DNA of 64,000 bases, from positions 310,001-374,000 of the forward strand of contig NZ_NFHH01000001.1 of the NCBI RefSeq assembly GCF_002161285.1. The letters run 5' to 3'. The translations under genes were made by a program, and so were the position numbers. Below the pieces are notes generated by a model. It was not told the DNA's origin. It saw only the letters and a program-made list of their open reading frames with translations, and made no database searches. The stretch is from Blautia sp. An81. Lineage in GTDB: Bacteria > Bacillota > Clostridia > Lachnospirales > Lachnospiraceae. This document shows, piece after piece, positions 17,906 to 28,600 of this stretch; position 1 is the first letter of the stretch, and every line of letters starts with the position of its first letter.

Positions 17906-18440
17906 TTCAACGAAATTCGTACCGACACAGATGCAGGACTATTCGGAGGTCATCCGGCAGACCGGAGAACAGCTTTCCCAACAGGGCTATACCTTTACTA
18001 CCGGGGACAGCGCTCTGGGAAATTATTTCAGCATAACTAAAGGCGGTTTATTCAAGTCGGTTTTGGGTATGAAAACTGCACTTAATGTAGAACTGACGCC
18101 TGTCTCAGGGGGCGTAAACATCGAAGCAAAAGTCGGGATTTTCGGTCAGCAGATCGTCCCTACCATGATCATGCTCTTTGTGGCATGGCCGGTATTGCTG
18201 ACACAGATCGGCGGCATGGTCCAGCAGGCAAAACTGGATGATCAGGTAATCCAAATACTGGAGACCAATATCCGGCTACTGGAAGGCCAGGCTTCCACTG
18301 CTGGCAGAACAGATACCTCCGGAACCACTCAGGACAGTCAGACGGCAGGCGGCGGCCAGTCTGAGTTCTGTACGCAATGCGGCGCAAAAGTACCTGTCGG
18401 TTCCAGATTCTGCAATTCCTGCGGAAGCAAGATAAGATGA
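17892..18440 (+). CDS. Zinc-ribbon protein with hydrophobic middle segment
   Basis: About 182 aa from the ATG at 17892, which follows GGAGGGGG; the longer frame from 17862 lacks such a site. The N-terminal 80 residues look alpha/beta, a hydrophobic stretch IVPTMIMLFVAWPVLLTQIG probably spans or enters the membrane, a low-complexity Ser/Thr/Gln linker follows, and a zinc ribbon FCTQCGAKVP...FCNSCGSKIR ends the protein. Family not recognised beyond the ribbon. Confidence 0.75.
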   Translation: MGTFNSTKFVPTQMQDYSEVIRQTGEQLSQQGYTFTTGDSALGNYFSITKGGLFKSVLGMKTALNVELTPVSGGVNIEAKVGIFGQQIVPTMIMLFVAWPVLLTQIGGMVQQAKLDDQVIQILETNIRLLEGQASTAGRTDTSGTTQDSQTAGGGQSEFCTQCGAKVPVGSRFCNSCGSKIR

Positions 18441-18481
18441 TTATTTAAGCCTGGAAATCGAAAACGAAGCAGGAGGAGATT

Positions 18482-18730
18482 ATGGGAATTGGATCTAAAG
18501 TCTCGGAAAGGGATATAGAATTTATTGCCAAAGGAGTACACGAGGCCTGGCAGCAGGAACGTACCAGACAGGGCTGGAAATACGGAGAAACAACAGACAG
18601 GGCTCGCAAAACACATGAATCCATGATTCCTTATGAGGACCTGACAGAAGATGAAAAAGACCTTGACCGGCGTACTGTAAAACAGGTGATCGAAATGTTG
18701 GTTTCTCTTGGATACAGAATAGAAAAATAA
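18482..18730 (+). CDS. Stand-alone RyR-domain protein
   Basis: 82 aa made of a single RyR (ryanodine-receptor repeat) domain: IAKGVHEAWQQERTRQGWKYG, then HESMIPYEDLTEDEKDLDR and VKQVIEMLVSLGYRI, all hallmark positions of the bacterial RyR family. Preceded by AGGAGGAG. RyR domains are proposed to bind nucleotide-derived ligands in conflict systems. It sits just ahead of the TIR genes and duplicates the domain type at the end of the 14805-16706 protein. Confidence 0.85.
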   Translation: MGIGSKVSERDIEFIAKGVHEAWQQERTRQGWKYGETTDRARKTHESMIPYEDLTEDEKDLDRRTVKQVIEMLVSLGYRIEK

Positions 18731-18739
18731 TGACCGAAT

Positions 18740-18784
18740 AAAGACAGGCTTTGGAAATCCTCCCAAAAGGCAAAGCCTGTCTTT
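18740..18784 (+). terminator. Hairpin between RyR gene and first TIR gene
   Basis: Perfect 14-bp arms AAAGACAGGCTTTG / CAAAGCCTGTCTTT with a 17-nt loop. The tail (GTCAC) is not T-rich beyond CTTTG, so termination may be partial, lowering TIR expression relative to the upstream genes. Confidence 0.6.
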
Positions 18785-18813
18785 GTCACATATAACCGGG
18801 AGGAGGACAATCT

Positions 18814-21705
18814 TTGACCGAGAAGAGAAATATCACTGATTATCATTATGATGCCTTTATTTCCTACAGACATCTTCCAAAGGATATGGCTGTGGCAGAT
18901 AAGCTCCAGAAACTTCTGGAAAAACATAAAATCGTTATCAAAGGAGAACACAGTACAGAAAAAAGAAAGCTGCGGATATTCCGGGATCAGACAGAACTTC
19001 CTACCAGCGGCGACCTGGGAGAGGATATCCGGCAGGCCCTGGCCCAGTCCCGTTATCTTATCCTCATTTGTTCCCCTAATCTGAAAGAATCCCGGTGGTG
19101 TATGGAAGAAGTCAATTATTTTAAACAGATATGGGGTAACAGCAATAACCGGATCCTCCCTCTGCTGATCGACGGTGAACCGGATGAGGTCTTCCCGGAA
19201 CAGATCCGCTGGGAAAACCGGAGGACTATTGGGAAAGATGGAAAAGAGACCCTGCTGCGTGTAGAAGTGGAACCACTGGGGGCTGATATCCGGGGGGAGT
19301 CATTAAAAAAGCAGCTGCACCGCTTGAAAACAGAGTACTATCGTATTGCTGCCCCAATCCTGGGATGCCGGTTTGATGATCTATACCGCAGGGCCCAGAG
19401 AGCAAGGCGAAGAAATGTTTCCATTGCCGTTGCTCTGATTCTCTGCGCTGCTCTGAGTTTTTCTGCTTACAGCCTGTTTATGCTGGAGCAGATTTCAAGC
19501 AGGCAATCAGCCCTTTACGAAAACGAATCTCTGCGTCTGGCCTCGGAAGCCGAAACCGCTGCAGGTTCCGGCAACCATCGTCTGGCCATACTCCTGGCCC
19601 AGGAATCTCTTCCAAAAAATTTGGAAAATCCGGAACGCCCAATACTTCCTGAAGCAGAGGCTGCGCTGAGAAGCGCCGTCACCCAGGAAATCGCCGATGA
19701 AGGAAAGCTCCCGCTACTATCCCGGGCCGTAGTCCCTTTTAACGTAGTATCCTGGTGGATCTGCAAACCCTATGATGAAGGAAAAAAAGTCGCACTGACA
19801 GATTTCGATAATACCTATCTCTATGACACCTATAACGGCGATCTGATCTTTTCCTGTGATACAGAGCAGGTTTATTTCGACGAAAGTGCAGAAAGAGCCT
19901 CCAGACAAGAATGCCTGACAGAAGACGATAAAATATCTCTGCAACTGGATCTGTATTGGACAGACACCGGAGAAAACTATTTTTCCGGACAGTATGAAGC
20001 CCAGAATCGGGAAGATGCTTCTGTAAATCTTTTTGCCATATGGGAGGAAGATTCCCGAAACTGCTGGGTGGTAAAACAAACCTTCCCTTTAGGACAGAGA
20101 AATGGAGACGCCGTAGAATCGGAAATAGAACTGCTAGACAGAATTGATGAAAAGGGGCAAAGCCATACAGAAGAAACGCTTCCGGAAAAGATCCGGGAAA
20201 TAGGGGAAAATTATCAGCATTCCTATCTCAATACGGATGACTATATCACAGCGCATTACGATTATATACCTGATAATACCGGAAGCACCGGAAATGAAGA
20301 AATTGATATTCTGGCAGAGGCGCTTATGTCTAACGGCTATAAAGTGCATGGGGTCAGAGAAATGAAAAACGGAAATGTACTTGCCTTTTCCTGTGGCTTT
20401 GCTGATAATTCTGAAATCACGTATAACGGTTATCCGGAAACCGCAGCCGCTGCTCTTTGGTCCAGAGAAGAAGAGCAATGGCTGACAGTCCTTCCCGGAT
20501 TTGTCTATGAAGAACCGGAAAGCGGACTTCTTTATCAGCATACCTCCGTAGAATTCCGTACCTATTCCTGGATAGAGGAGAACTTTGGAATTGAATCTCT
20601 GGCAGCCGAACAATATCTTATGATCAGTGAAGACGGGGAAAAGTACGCAAATGTGGAGATGGAAGGAGAAAACCTCTATCTGTCTGTCTGGGAAGCCGAT
20701 AACCTGAAGGAACCTGTGATCCGGGTTCCTCTGAAAAATCATAAGGCATATTATATAACTCCGGATTTCTCTCATGTTTTTCTGCAGACACCAGATGACC
20801 GCCTTCAATTATGGTCGGCTGAAGGAAACTGCCTGGCAGAACTGGAACCGGAGGTTGCTTCAGAGGAAATCTGTTTGACCGTTGACCGGGATCACCGGCG
20901 ATTAGCTGTCAGTTACCACATCGGCGAGGGGGAAAACCATATTGTGATCTACAGCGGAGAAACCGGGGAGACTTTAGATTCTTTAGACATCCATGATCTG
21001 GGGAATTACGGGATCTCCCATCTGGAGTTTGAAGGAGACTTACTATTAGCAGCTTCTATGTCCAGATCAGCCGTCATTGATCTGACAGGTGAGAAGGATG
21101 TCTCTTTCTTTGAAGATTCCAACTATGGAAGCAGAAAGGACGGTATGCTTACCTCGGACGGTTTATTGATCTGTACCTCAGAAACCAATGTAGGAAATTC
21201 CCTGGAAGCAATCTATGATCTGAATACAGGGGAAAAGCTTTTCGATTATGCCAGCGTTTTCCAATACGACGAGTCCACCGGCACATTGGCATATATTAAT
21301 CATGAGAGCCAGGCTACTCTCAGCGGCTCTGTATATGTCGCACATCGGGATGAAAACGGAGCATTCCGGGAACCCATAGAAATCATTTCCCAGAATGCAA
21401 ATATGGCCTTTGGCAACGGTGGCCAGAATCTGGATGGCAGTTATCTGCTGCTCAATGGAGAAAACTGCTGCGAGATCTACGATACCGATACCGGTGAGAA
21501 AGTACTGGAACTGAATTCCGGAGGTTATGGGCTTGCAAACGGATTGATCTGCGATCTGCAGAAAAACGGAAGTAAAAAGGCTTTACAATTTCCTGTCTTA
21601 TCTCTGGATGAGTTGTACTTAAAGGCTGATCAGATGTTAACCTCAGAAAACGGTATCCGAAGCCTTTCCAGCAAAGAAAAAGAATTATACTATATTGTTG
21701 ATTAG
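18814..21705 (+). CDS. Membrane-anchored TIR-domain protein with large beta-rich C-terminal region
   Basis: 963 aa from a TTG start after GGGAGGAGG. TIR domain at about 10-125: YDAFISYRHLP, FRDQTELPTSGDLG, and SRWCMEEVNYF, which holds the probable catalytic Glu (98 or 99). After about 200 residues a basic RRAQRARRR stop-transfer precedes one membrane helix (about 201-223), a helical stalk, then some 650 residues of repeated beta-strand sequence (phrases such as IYDLNTGEKLFDY, IYDTDTGEKVLEL), suggestive of a WD40-like propeller. Layout implies cytosolic TIR and an external or periplasm-equivalent sensor. NAD-cleaving or signal-making activity is inferred from the family. Confidence 0.85.
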   Translation: MTEKRNITDYHYDAFISYRHLPKDMAVADKLQKLLEKHKIVIKGEHSTEKRKLRIFRDQTELPTSGDLGEDIRQALAQSRYLILICSPNLKESRWCMEEVNYFKQIWGNSNNRILPLLIDGEPDEVFPEQIRWENRRTIGKDGKETLLRVEVEPLGADIRGESLKKQLHRLKTEYYRIAAPILGCRFDDLYRRAQRARRRNVSIAVALILCAALSFSAYSLFMLEQISSRQSALYENESLRLASEAETAAGSGNHRLAILLAQESLPKNLENPERPILPEAEAALRSAVTQEIADEGKLPLLSRAVVPFNVVSWWICKPYDEGKKVALTDFDNTYLYDTYNGDLIFSCDTEQVYFDESAERASRQECLTEDDKISLQLDLYWTDTGENYFSGQYEAQNREDASVNLFAIWEEDSRNCWVVKQTFPLGQRNGDAVESEIELLDRIDEKGQSHTEETLPEKIREIGENYQHSYLNTDDYITAHYDYIPDNTGSTGNEEIDILAEALMSNGYKVHGVREMKNGNVLAFSCGFADNSEITYNGYPETAAAALWSREEEQWLTVLPGFVYEEPESGLLYQHTSVEFRTYSWIEENFGIESLAAEQYLMISEDGEKYANVEMEGENLYLSVWEADNLKEPVIRVPLKNHKAYYITPDFSHVFLQTPDDRLQLWSAEGNCLAELEPEVASEEICLTVDRDHRRLAVSYHIGEGENHIVIYSGETGETLDSLDIHDLGNYGISHLEFEGDLLLAASMSRSAVIDLTGEKDVSFFEDSNYGSRKDGMLTSDGLLICTSETNVGNSLEAIYDLNTGEKLFDYASVFQYDESTGTLAYINHESQATLSGSVYVAHRDENGAFREPIEIISQNANMAFGNGGQNLDGSYLLLNGENCCEIYDTDTGEKVLELNSGGYGLANGLICDLQKNGSKKALQFPVLSLDELYLKADQMLTSENGIRSLSSKEKELYYIVD

Positions 21706-21775
21706 TCAAAGACCCCGATGCAAACATGCCCCCTTGACTCGTTGCCCGCAGGAATAAAGAGGTAAAACAATAAAA

Positions 21776-22582
21776 ATGGATAACTATAAATATGATGCAT
21801 TTATATCTTACAGGCATTTACCCCTGGATATGTCTATTGCTATAAAACTTCAAAAACTTCTGGAAAATTATCGTCCTCCAAAAACTCTGAGAAAAGCAGA
21901 AAAAGCCAAAATCCACCGTGTTTTTCGGGACCAAAGTGAACTTCCTACCAGTGGAAATCTCGGAAATGATATTCGTGAAGCCTTGATGCAATCCTGTTAT
22001 CTAATCGTAATCTGTTCAGAGAAAACAAAAGAATCTGCCTGGTGCATGGAAGAAATACGCTTCTTTAAAGAGATCCATCAGGGAAAAACTGACCACATTT
22101 TAACGCTTCTGGTTTCTGGAGAGCCTGAAAATGTATTTCCCGATCTCCTCAGGCATGTAACACAGGAAATGGTCATGGATAACGGCGAGATCCTGGTGCA
22201 GGAGGAATACATTGAGCCGCTAAGTGCCGATATCAGAGCCGATACTTTGCATAAGAGCCTGAGAAAATTAAAAGTAGAATTTTTGCGCTTGGCCGCTCCT
22301 TTGCTAGACTGCGGTTTTGATGAGTTATATCAAAGACACAGACGGCGTAAGAAAAAGCGGATCATCCGTGCCTCACTTGTCAGCACAGCAATCCTGGCCG
22401 GTATTTTTATCCTGGCTTCAGTGTCGGTTTTACGTGCCCGTTATCAGGATATTACGGAAAATGTATTAAAAATCCGTTCTGAAATTCAAATGGACAATAT
22501 GCTGAATGCCCTTCAAAGCATTAAGGAACTTAATGATACTTATCCCGGTCAGCCATATACAGAATATATCCAGGGCTGTTAG
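21776..22582 (+). pseudogene. Second TIR-TM protein, N-terminal part, ended by frameshift
   Basis: TIR domain (YDAFISYRHLP, FRDQSELPTSGNLG, SAWCMEEIRFF) plus basic linker and a membrane helix (about 199-222), clearly paralogous to the 18814-21705 gene. The frame stops at 22582, while the natural continuation (LLESEYLKANYREAFSQLG) runs in frame 1 from the same point. One missing base near the GGG at 22575-22577 explains it. It may still make a 268-aa TIR-TM protein. The Shine-Dalgarno is weak. Confidence 0.75.
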
Positions 22583-24066
22583 AATCTGAATACTTAAAGG
22601 CAAATTACAGAGAGGCATTCTCTCAGCTTGGCACAATCGAAACAAATGGCAGACTTCTCGGGAAAACGCAGGACAGCAGCTGTCTGTTTAGTGCGGCTGT
22701 GAAAGAAGATGGTATTTTTCATATAGAAATCTTTAACCGGTTACTCCAGCCTCTGGACAATTTTCTCCTGAAAGGAAACGATTATACAGAGGAGTGGTTC
22801 TTTTCAGAATATGTGTCAAAAGATAAGGTTCCTGAAATCGCCTATGATGCTGAAAGACAGCAAATCACCATATGCAGAAACGGACAGAATTATATTTACG
22901 GTTCAGATGGAGCGCTTTTAGAAGAAAAAGCTGCAGAAAACCTGGATGAAACGGAGAACTCAAAAGAAAAAGCAACCCTTATTGCCTCCATCAGTGAAAA
23001 TCCTTCAAACGGCCCCCTGTATATAGAATCTCCGGATGCCATATATTATCTGCAGGCTCAAAGTTCTGCAGAGCCGATAAATCTTTTAAAGAACGCCTGC
23101 CTGGTACGTCACCCTTTAACATCCGGGAATCCAGAGATTTTATTTCCTGTTTCCGCTCCGGCTGACGGATATGCATTCAGTAAAATTTATATAACACCCG
23201 ATAAGGCCTATGCTATCATCCTTGCAGAGCGAGGGATTTATTATACCAATATTTACGTCTATAATCTGGATAGCGGAAAACAGTGTTTGTCTATATCTGA
23301 ATTTCCGGGTACGGCGAGCATCAGCTTTGATTTTTATAGCAATTCCGGCCAGATTCTAATATATAGTGACAGTATTTTGACCCGGGCAGTTCTCAGCGGT
23401 TTTACCATTCCCCATGATAACTCCTTGACCCATTATTCAGAATTTTCTTATGAATCCGCCTCTGGCCTAGCACCGGAATATGTTTTTGACCAAGAATCTG
23501 GATTAGCGTATATTTTAGATCATGGCGAGGGAGGAAATCGAATATACGCCGTTACCTTAAAAGATATTTCTCTGTGTGATCAATGGAAAAACTTGTCGGC
23601 AGTCCATCCGGACTTTGCTGCAAAAACAGAAGAAACTTATAATGAAAATGTAAGCCTTAAACCGGAGGATAATGACTTGATAAAAAATCCATCATCTTTT
23701 TCGGAAGAAAGTATTTCCGAATATTCCCTGACCACAAATTTTTTTCAAATCGAAGCTACCGGCACTGTTCACCGCACAGGACCTTCAGAAGCTGCATTTA
23801 GCGGCAGCGATATCGTTTTGAATGTTAAAGATTCCAACGGACAGCCATTGATACAATTCACTAATATGGATTTTGCTCACCCTTATTATAACGAATCAGA
23901 TGCTATCTTTGGCTTCATAAATTATAGAACAAATAAAGTTTGCGCAGCCTACAAATTGTACACTTATCAGGAATTAATTGACTGTCTTTCTATTGTCGAG
24001 ACATCTGATCTTTTAGAAGGAACAGGGAAAAACAGCTTCCCTGCCCTTCCCTGGAAAACACCGTAA
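22583..24066 (+). pseudogene. Second TIR protein, C-terminal beta-rich part, out of frame
   Basis: Open in frame 1 from 22537; a GTG-initiated ORF of 455 aa starts at 22699 but has no good ribosome site. The sequence resembles the C-terminal sensor region of the first TIR protein (beta-strand repeats, no membrane helix). The final 77 bp overlap the 3' end of the convergent histidine kinase, so the terminal residues are probably not native. Confidence 0.65.
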
Positions 24067-24922
24067 TATAACCTTTCTCTTTCTGCAGGATAAGCTGGGC
24101 CAGATAAAGACCCAAACCGGTGCCTTCTTCCTGCTCCACCTGGTTGCCACGGTAAAAACGCTGAAAGATCTTATTGAAATCCTTCTCCGGTATCCCCGGT
24201 CCCTGGTCCCGGATATTCACCTGTACATACATCTCCAGAGGCCGGACTTCTATTTTTACAGTGCTCCCGGCAGGAGAATACTTCACTGCATTTTCCAGGA
24301 TATTCCCCATAGCCTCGGCAGTCCATTTGGGATTATGCACCGGAAAGCACTCGGTAAAAGGCCCTGCCTCCAGCTCTATATCCTTTTCTCTGGCCTGGGC
24401 ATACACCCCGTTTATACTCTTGGCAATGGTCTCTCCCAGGGGAGCGGGACGGCTCTCAAAGGTCAAAATCCCCTGTTCCAGCCGGGAAGCCTTTACCAGA
24501 TTTTTCATCAGCCACTGCATTTTCTCTGCCTGTTCCTGATTCCGTTTCAGAAATACTTCCTGTTCTTCTTTTGTAAGCTTTTCCTCCTTTAAAATTTCTG
24601 TGTTCAGGAGAATATTTGCCAGAGGAGTCTTTAACTGGTGGGAAAGATCAGAAAGAAGAGAAGCTATCTCTCCTTTCTCCTTTCCTGCCTTCTCCCGCTC
24701 CAGAGAAGACCGTCTCAGTACCCGGAACAGCTGGCTGAAAAGTTTGGATTCCATCTCCTCCTTACAGTCCTCATCACCTAAAAATCCTGTCTGTTCATAG
24801 GTCTGAAGTGCTCTGGAAAACCGCCTTAGTTCCCTTCGGTAATACAGCATCGTTCCCAGACAGCAGGCCAGACAGAGGAGGATACAGACGCCGCAGATTC
24901 CATATAAAATCCTCTCTGTCAT
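23990..24922 (-). CDS. Sensor histidine kinase
   Basis: About 310 aa. One N-terminal membrane helix (about 7-27), then a dimerisation domain with H-box DLSHQLKTPLANIL and an ATPase domain with NILENAVKYSP, DQGPGIPEKD and GTGLGLYLAQ motifs. Start at the ATG overlapping the response-regulator stop (ATGA). The 3' end overlaps the tail of the convergent TIR pseudogene. Similar kinases usually pair with an FtsX-type ABC exporter; none is adjacent here. Confidence 0.9.
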   Translation of the reverse strand: MTERILYGICGVCILLCLACCLGTMLYYRRELRRFSRALQTYEQTGFLGDEDCKEEMESKLFSQLFRVLRRSSLEREKAGKEKGEIASLLSDLSHQLKTPLANILLNTEILKEEKLTKEEQEVFLKRNQEQAEKMQWLMKNLVKASRLEQGILTFESRPAPLGETIAKSINGVYAQAREKDIELEAGPFTECFPVHNPKWTAEAMGNILENAVKYSPAGSTVKIEVRPLEMYVQVNIRDQGPGIPEKDFNKIFQRFYRGNQVEQEEGTGLGLYLAQLILQKEKGYITVFSREGQGSCFSLFLLKDQMSRQ

Positions 24923-25599
24923 GGCCGCTCCTCCCATATATAGCCGATTCCGTGAATGGTTTTAATAAATCTTGGTCTGGAGGGGTCTTCCTCGATTTTC
25001 TTTCTCAGCCTTCTGATATTTACCTGAAGGGTATTGGGATTTACAAACTTTCCTTCCCGGTCCCACACAGCTTCCAGGATCTGATTCTGGGTCAGCACCT
25101 GGTTCTTATTTTCCAGGAAGTATTTCAGGATCTTGAACTCCGTCACACTACATTCCATTTCCTGCTGTGCCTTCCATACCTTGATCAGATCCGTGTCCAT
25201 CACTATATCCCCGGAGCTTAAAATATGAGATTTCGCCTTTTCTCCTTTTCTTCCCAGAAGCTTTTCCAGGCGAAGCTTCAGAACCGCTACAGAAAAAGGC
25301 TTTGTCATATAGTCATCTGCCCCGCTGGACAATCCCATGATCTCATCTGTCTCCATATCTCTGGCCGTCAGCATGAGAATGGGAACCTGGGAGCTTTCTC
25401 TGATCTTCCTGCACAGGTCATTGCCGTCCATATCCGGGAGATTCAGATCCAGCAGGATCCCCTGGGGAGCTTCCTGTAAAAAAAGCCGGTATCCCTCCTT
25501 TCCGTTCTGAGCCTGAAGAACTTCATAGCCTTCCTGGGCCAGAGAAAAGGCAAGGCCCTGGCGCAGACCCTGGTCATCTTCAATGATCAATACTTTCAT
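24919..25599 (-). CDS. OmpR-family response regulator
   Basis: 226 aa. Receiver with IIEDDQGL, phosphoacceptor in ILLDLNLPDMDG, Lys in YMTKPFS, then a winged helix (NTLQVNIRRLRKKIE). It follows the HelD-like gene by 12 bp, so the three genes HelD-RR-HK likely share a transcript. Confidence 0.94.
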   Translation of the reverse strand: MKVLIIEDDQGLRQGLAFSLAQEGYEVLQAQNGKEGYRLFLQEAPQGILLDLNLPDMDGNDLCRKIRESSQVPILMLTARDMETDEIMGLSSGADDYMTKPFSVAVLKLRLEKLLGRKGEKAKSHILSSGDIVMDTDLIKVWKAQQEMECSVTEFKILKYFLENKNQVLTQNQILEAVWDREGKFVNPNTLQVNIRRLRKKIEEDPSRPRFIKTIHGIGYIWEERP

Positions 25600-25611
25600 T
25601 TTCTCCTCCCT

Positions 25612-28600
25612 CTATACACCCAGTTTTTTATGCTGTCTTACTACCGTTTCATAATCTCCATAGATAAAATAATAATCTGCCTGGGCCTCTCCTTTTGTAT
25701 ATACATAAGTACCATACATGGGAATATCACAGCCCAGCACCGTATGTCCCGCTCCAATGCTGATGCCATATCCCTGATAAGAATAGATCAATGGCATACG
25801 CATCTTTTTCCCGCCAAAGCTGATATATCTGGCCTTATGACTTAAAGGTTCCTGGTTGCCTGCCAGGATACCTTTGGCAAAAATCTTTTCTTCTTTTGGC
25901 CATTGAAAATAGGCCCAGGTTCTGGAAATTCCATCCAGCTGCCGGGGAATCTCCGGATTTTCCTCCAGCAGTTTCCGCCCCTGTCTGTCAAAAAAAGTCA
26001 GGGCTCCTGTCTTCTTTCGGATCCTTACTATAAGCCTGTCTGTAGCAAGCTCCACCGTATCCTTTCCTGCCCTGGCGCTCCAGTTTACCCCGGTTTCCGG
26101 CTCACTGTCCCAGTAGCCCTGAGGGAATTTTCCCTCATTTTCCCTGACAAACTGAATCCGGATCACAGTCTCTCCCAGAGGCGTCAGCCGCAGAGTTCCA
26201 TATGCTCCCTTTAGTGTCAGCCAGGCTCTGCTTTTCTTTACTTCTGTAATCTCCAGTTCCCTGGGATGTATCCTTTCCTGTATCATCAGATTCTTTAGGA
26301 CCTGGGTATCCGGAATATCTCCGAAATGCCGTGGAGAAGGATTGACTGGAAGAGGTCTGGGTGCCTTCTGGATCAACCGGATATCCTCTGCCGGTTTCTC
26401 CTGACACTCTTTTTCTTTGCGGGAAATCTCTGGGCTTTTTGCTCCTGCCTTCCTACTTTCTTCTGAGGTTCCTGCTCCAGCTGCATCCCTCTTTTTTAAA
26501 GCCGGAATCTTACTGGAAACATCTCCTTTGGGCTGTCCTTCCTTCTGTATTCTGTCTGTATCCCTGTCCTGTTTTTTCTCCGGATTTTTTTCTGTTTTTT
26601 GAGTTTTTCCTTCCAGGAATTCCATATGTTTTTCTCTGGATACTGGTTTTCCGATAAGCTCTGTTAGGTCTTCCCCATGAACCACTGCCAACTCATGAAG
26701 GGCTCTGGTAGCCGCCACATAGAGCAGTTTTACATAGCCGTCTTCCCAGGGATATTTCTCCTTAGAGGGGTCATAGAGAAGCACTGCGTCAAACTCCAGT
26801 CCCTTGGTATATTCCACTGGAAGGACCATGATCCCTTCCCCGAATTCCGCTCTTTCCAGGTCGCTCTCTGCTAAAGAAAGATGCTCTTTCAGACAGCCGC
26901 TGAGCCAGGAGGCTTCCTCCTGGTCCCGACAGATCACTCCAATAGTTTCATGGCCCTCTTTCTGCCAGTTCTGGAGAATTTTCACTGTCTCCCGGACCAT
27001 TTCCTCCTTCCTGCAGGGAACCAGGGACACTTCTTTTCCATAGCGCTCCACAGGTTCTACAGGATATACCGGAAAGTTTCCATGACGGAGGATTTCCGTG
27101 GCAAATCTGGAAATTTCCACAGTATTCCGGTAGCTTTTCTTCAGTATCCCGAAGGTATCACGGGGGCCGGTAAGAAGCAGTTCCTGAAGCTCTTTCCAGT
27201 CATTCAGTCCCCAGCCGAAATGTATATTCTGGGAAACATCTCCCATAACCGTATAGGTACAGCCCCTCAGACAGTAGTCCAGGACTCCGTAGGCCATCAT
27301 GCCGAAGTCCTGGGCCTCGTCGATGATCACATGGCTGGCTTCCCGGATGCCGTCTGTCTCTTTGATCCGTTTATAAATATAGGCCAGAGCCCCCAGGTCG
27401 TACAGGTCAAATGCACTTTCCCGGAAAGGCGCTGTTTTCCCTTTTTCCTGCTGTGTCTGGAGGAACTCTCTATAAAAATCATAGACAGATCCCTTCCAGT
27501 TTCTTCCGCCGAAATGTTTCCGGTAGGTCCGGAATAGTTCTTTTCTCTCTTCCAGTGTATAGATAGTTCCCACACAATTCAGTTCATTTTCCAGCTTTGC
27601 CATAAGAATTTTATTCAGCATACGGATCTTGCTCTGCATAGACATCAGAGGATTGTCTTTCAGATAATTTTCTATGGCTGTCCCGGACATGATCAGTCTC
27701 CTGCCTCTTTTCAGACGGATTTCTTCCCGGGGTATCTGCTGCCTTTCATATTCTCTGCAGAAGTTTTCCAGATCCCGGAACCACTCCAGACTCCCCTTCA
27801 GGCAGCTGCTTTTGTCATTCTTATCTGCCGGAATGATCTGGTATTTCTCTCCGTCCCATTCTTCATAGAGCAGCCTTACAAAGAGCTGTTCCATCGTCAT
27901 CTGGGACACCCCGTATACATCCAGATCCGGCAGGACACTGGTAATATAGTTCAGCAGTATACGGTTGCTTCCGATAATATAAAAGTCCTCCGGACGAAAG
28001 GTCTCCTCATAATTATACAGAATATAAGAAATCCGGTGCATGGCCACTGTTGTCTTTCCGGAACCGGCCACACCCTGAACGATCATATTGGTCTTTGGGG
28101 ATTTACGGATGATCTGGTTCTGCTCTTTCTGTATCGTTGCAATGATCTCTCCCAGAACTGCTTTCTTGCTCTTTGCCAGGTATTTGTTCAGCAATTCGTC
28201 TGTAGCTACAATATCTGAATCATAAAAATCTTTTAAATGATCATTTTCAATCTCGTAGGTACGCTTCCGACGCAGGTCAATGTTGTAGGTTCCATGCTCT
28301 TTTACCGTATAGCTGCATGGTCCCAGAGCGTTCTCATAATAGACAGAAGCCACCGGCGCTCTCCAGTCTATGACCAGGGGGTCTGTACTATCTTTGGTGA
28401 TTCCCACTCTTCCCACATAATAGGACTCCTCCCAGGGGATCTTAGAATCTTTAAAATCGATCCGCCCGAAATAAGGTTTTTTTCTTGCCCGCTCATATCT
28501 CAGAAGCTCCCTCTGGCTCTCCCTTAACTGAGACTGGGTATTATGGAGAAGAGACAGCCCCTCCTTGTCCTTTGGTCCATAGGTCTCTATCAAATCATGG

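Noticed and set aside
20134-20808. 224-aa antisense ORF in the TIR gene
   Set aside because: Shadow of the coding frame with aromatic/Ile-rich composition and no start signal.
26881-27537. 218-aa plus-strand ORF in the HelD gene
   Set aside because: Antisense shadow; no start site or family.
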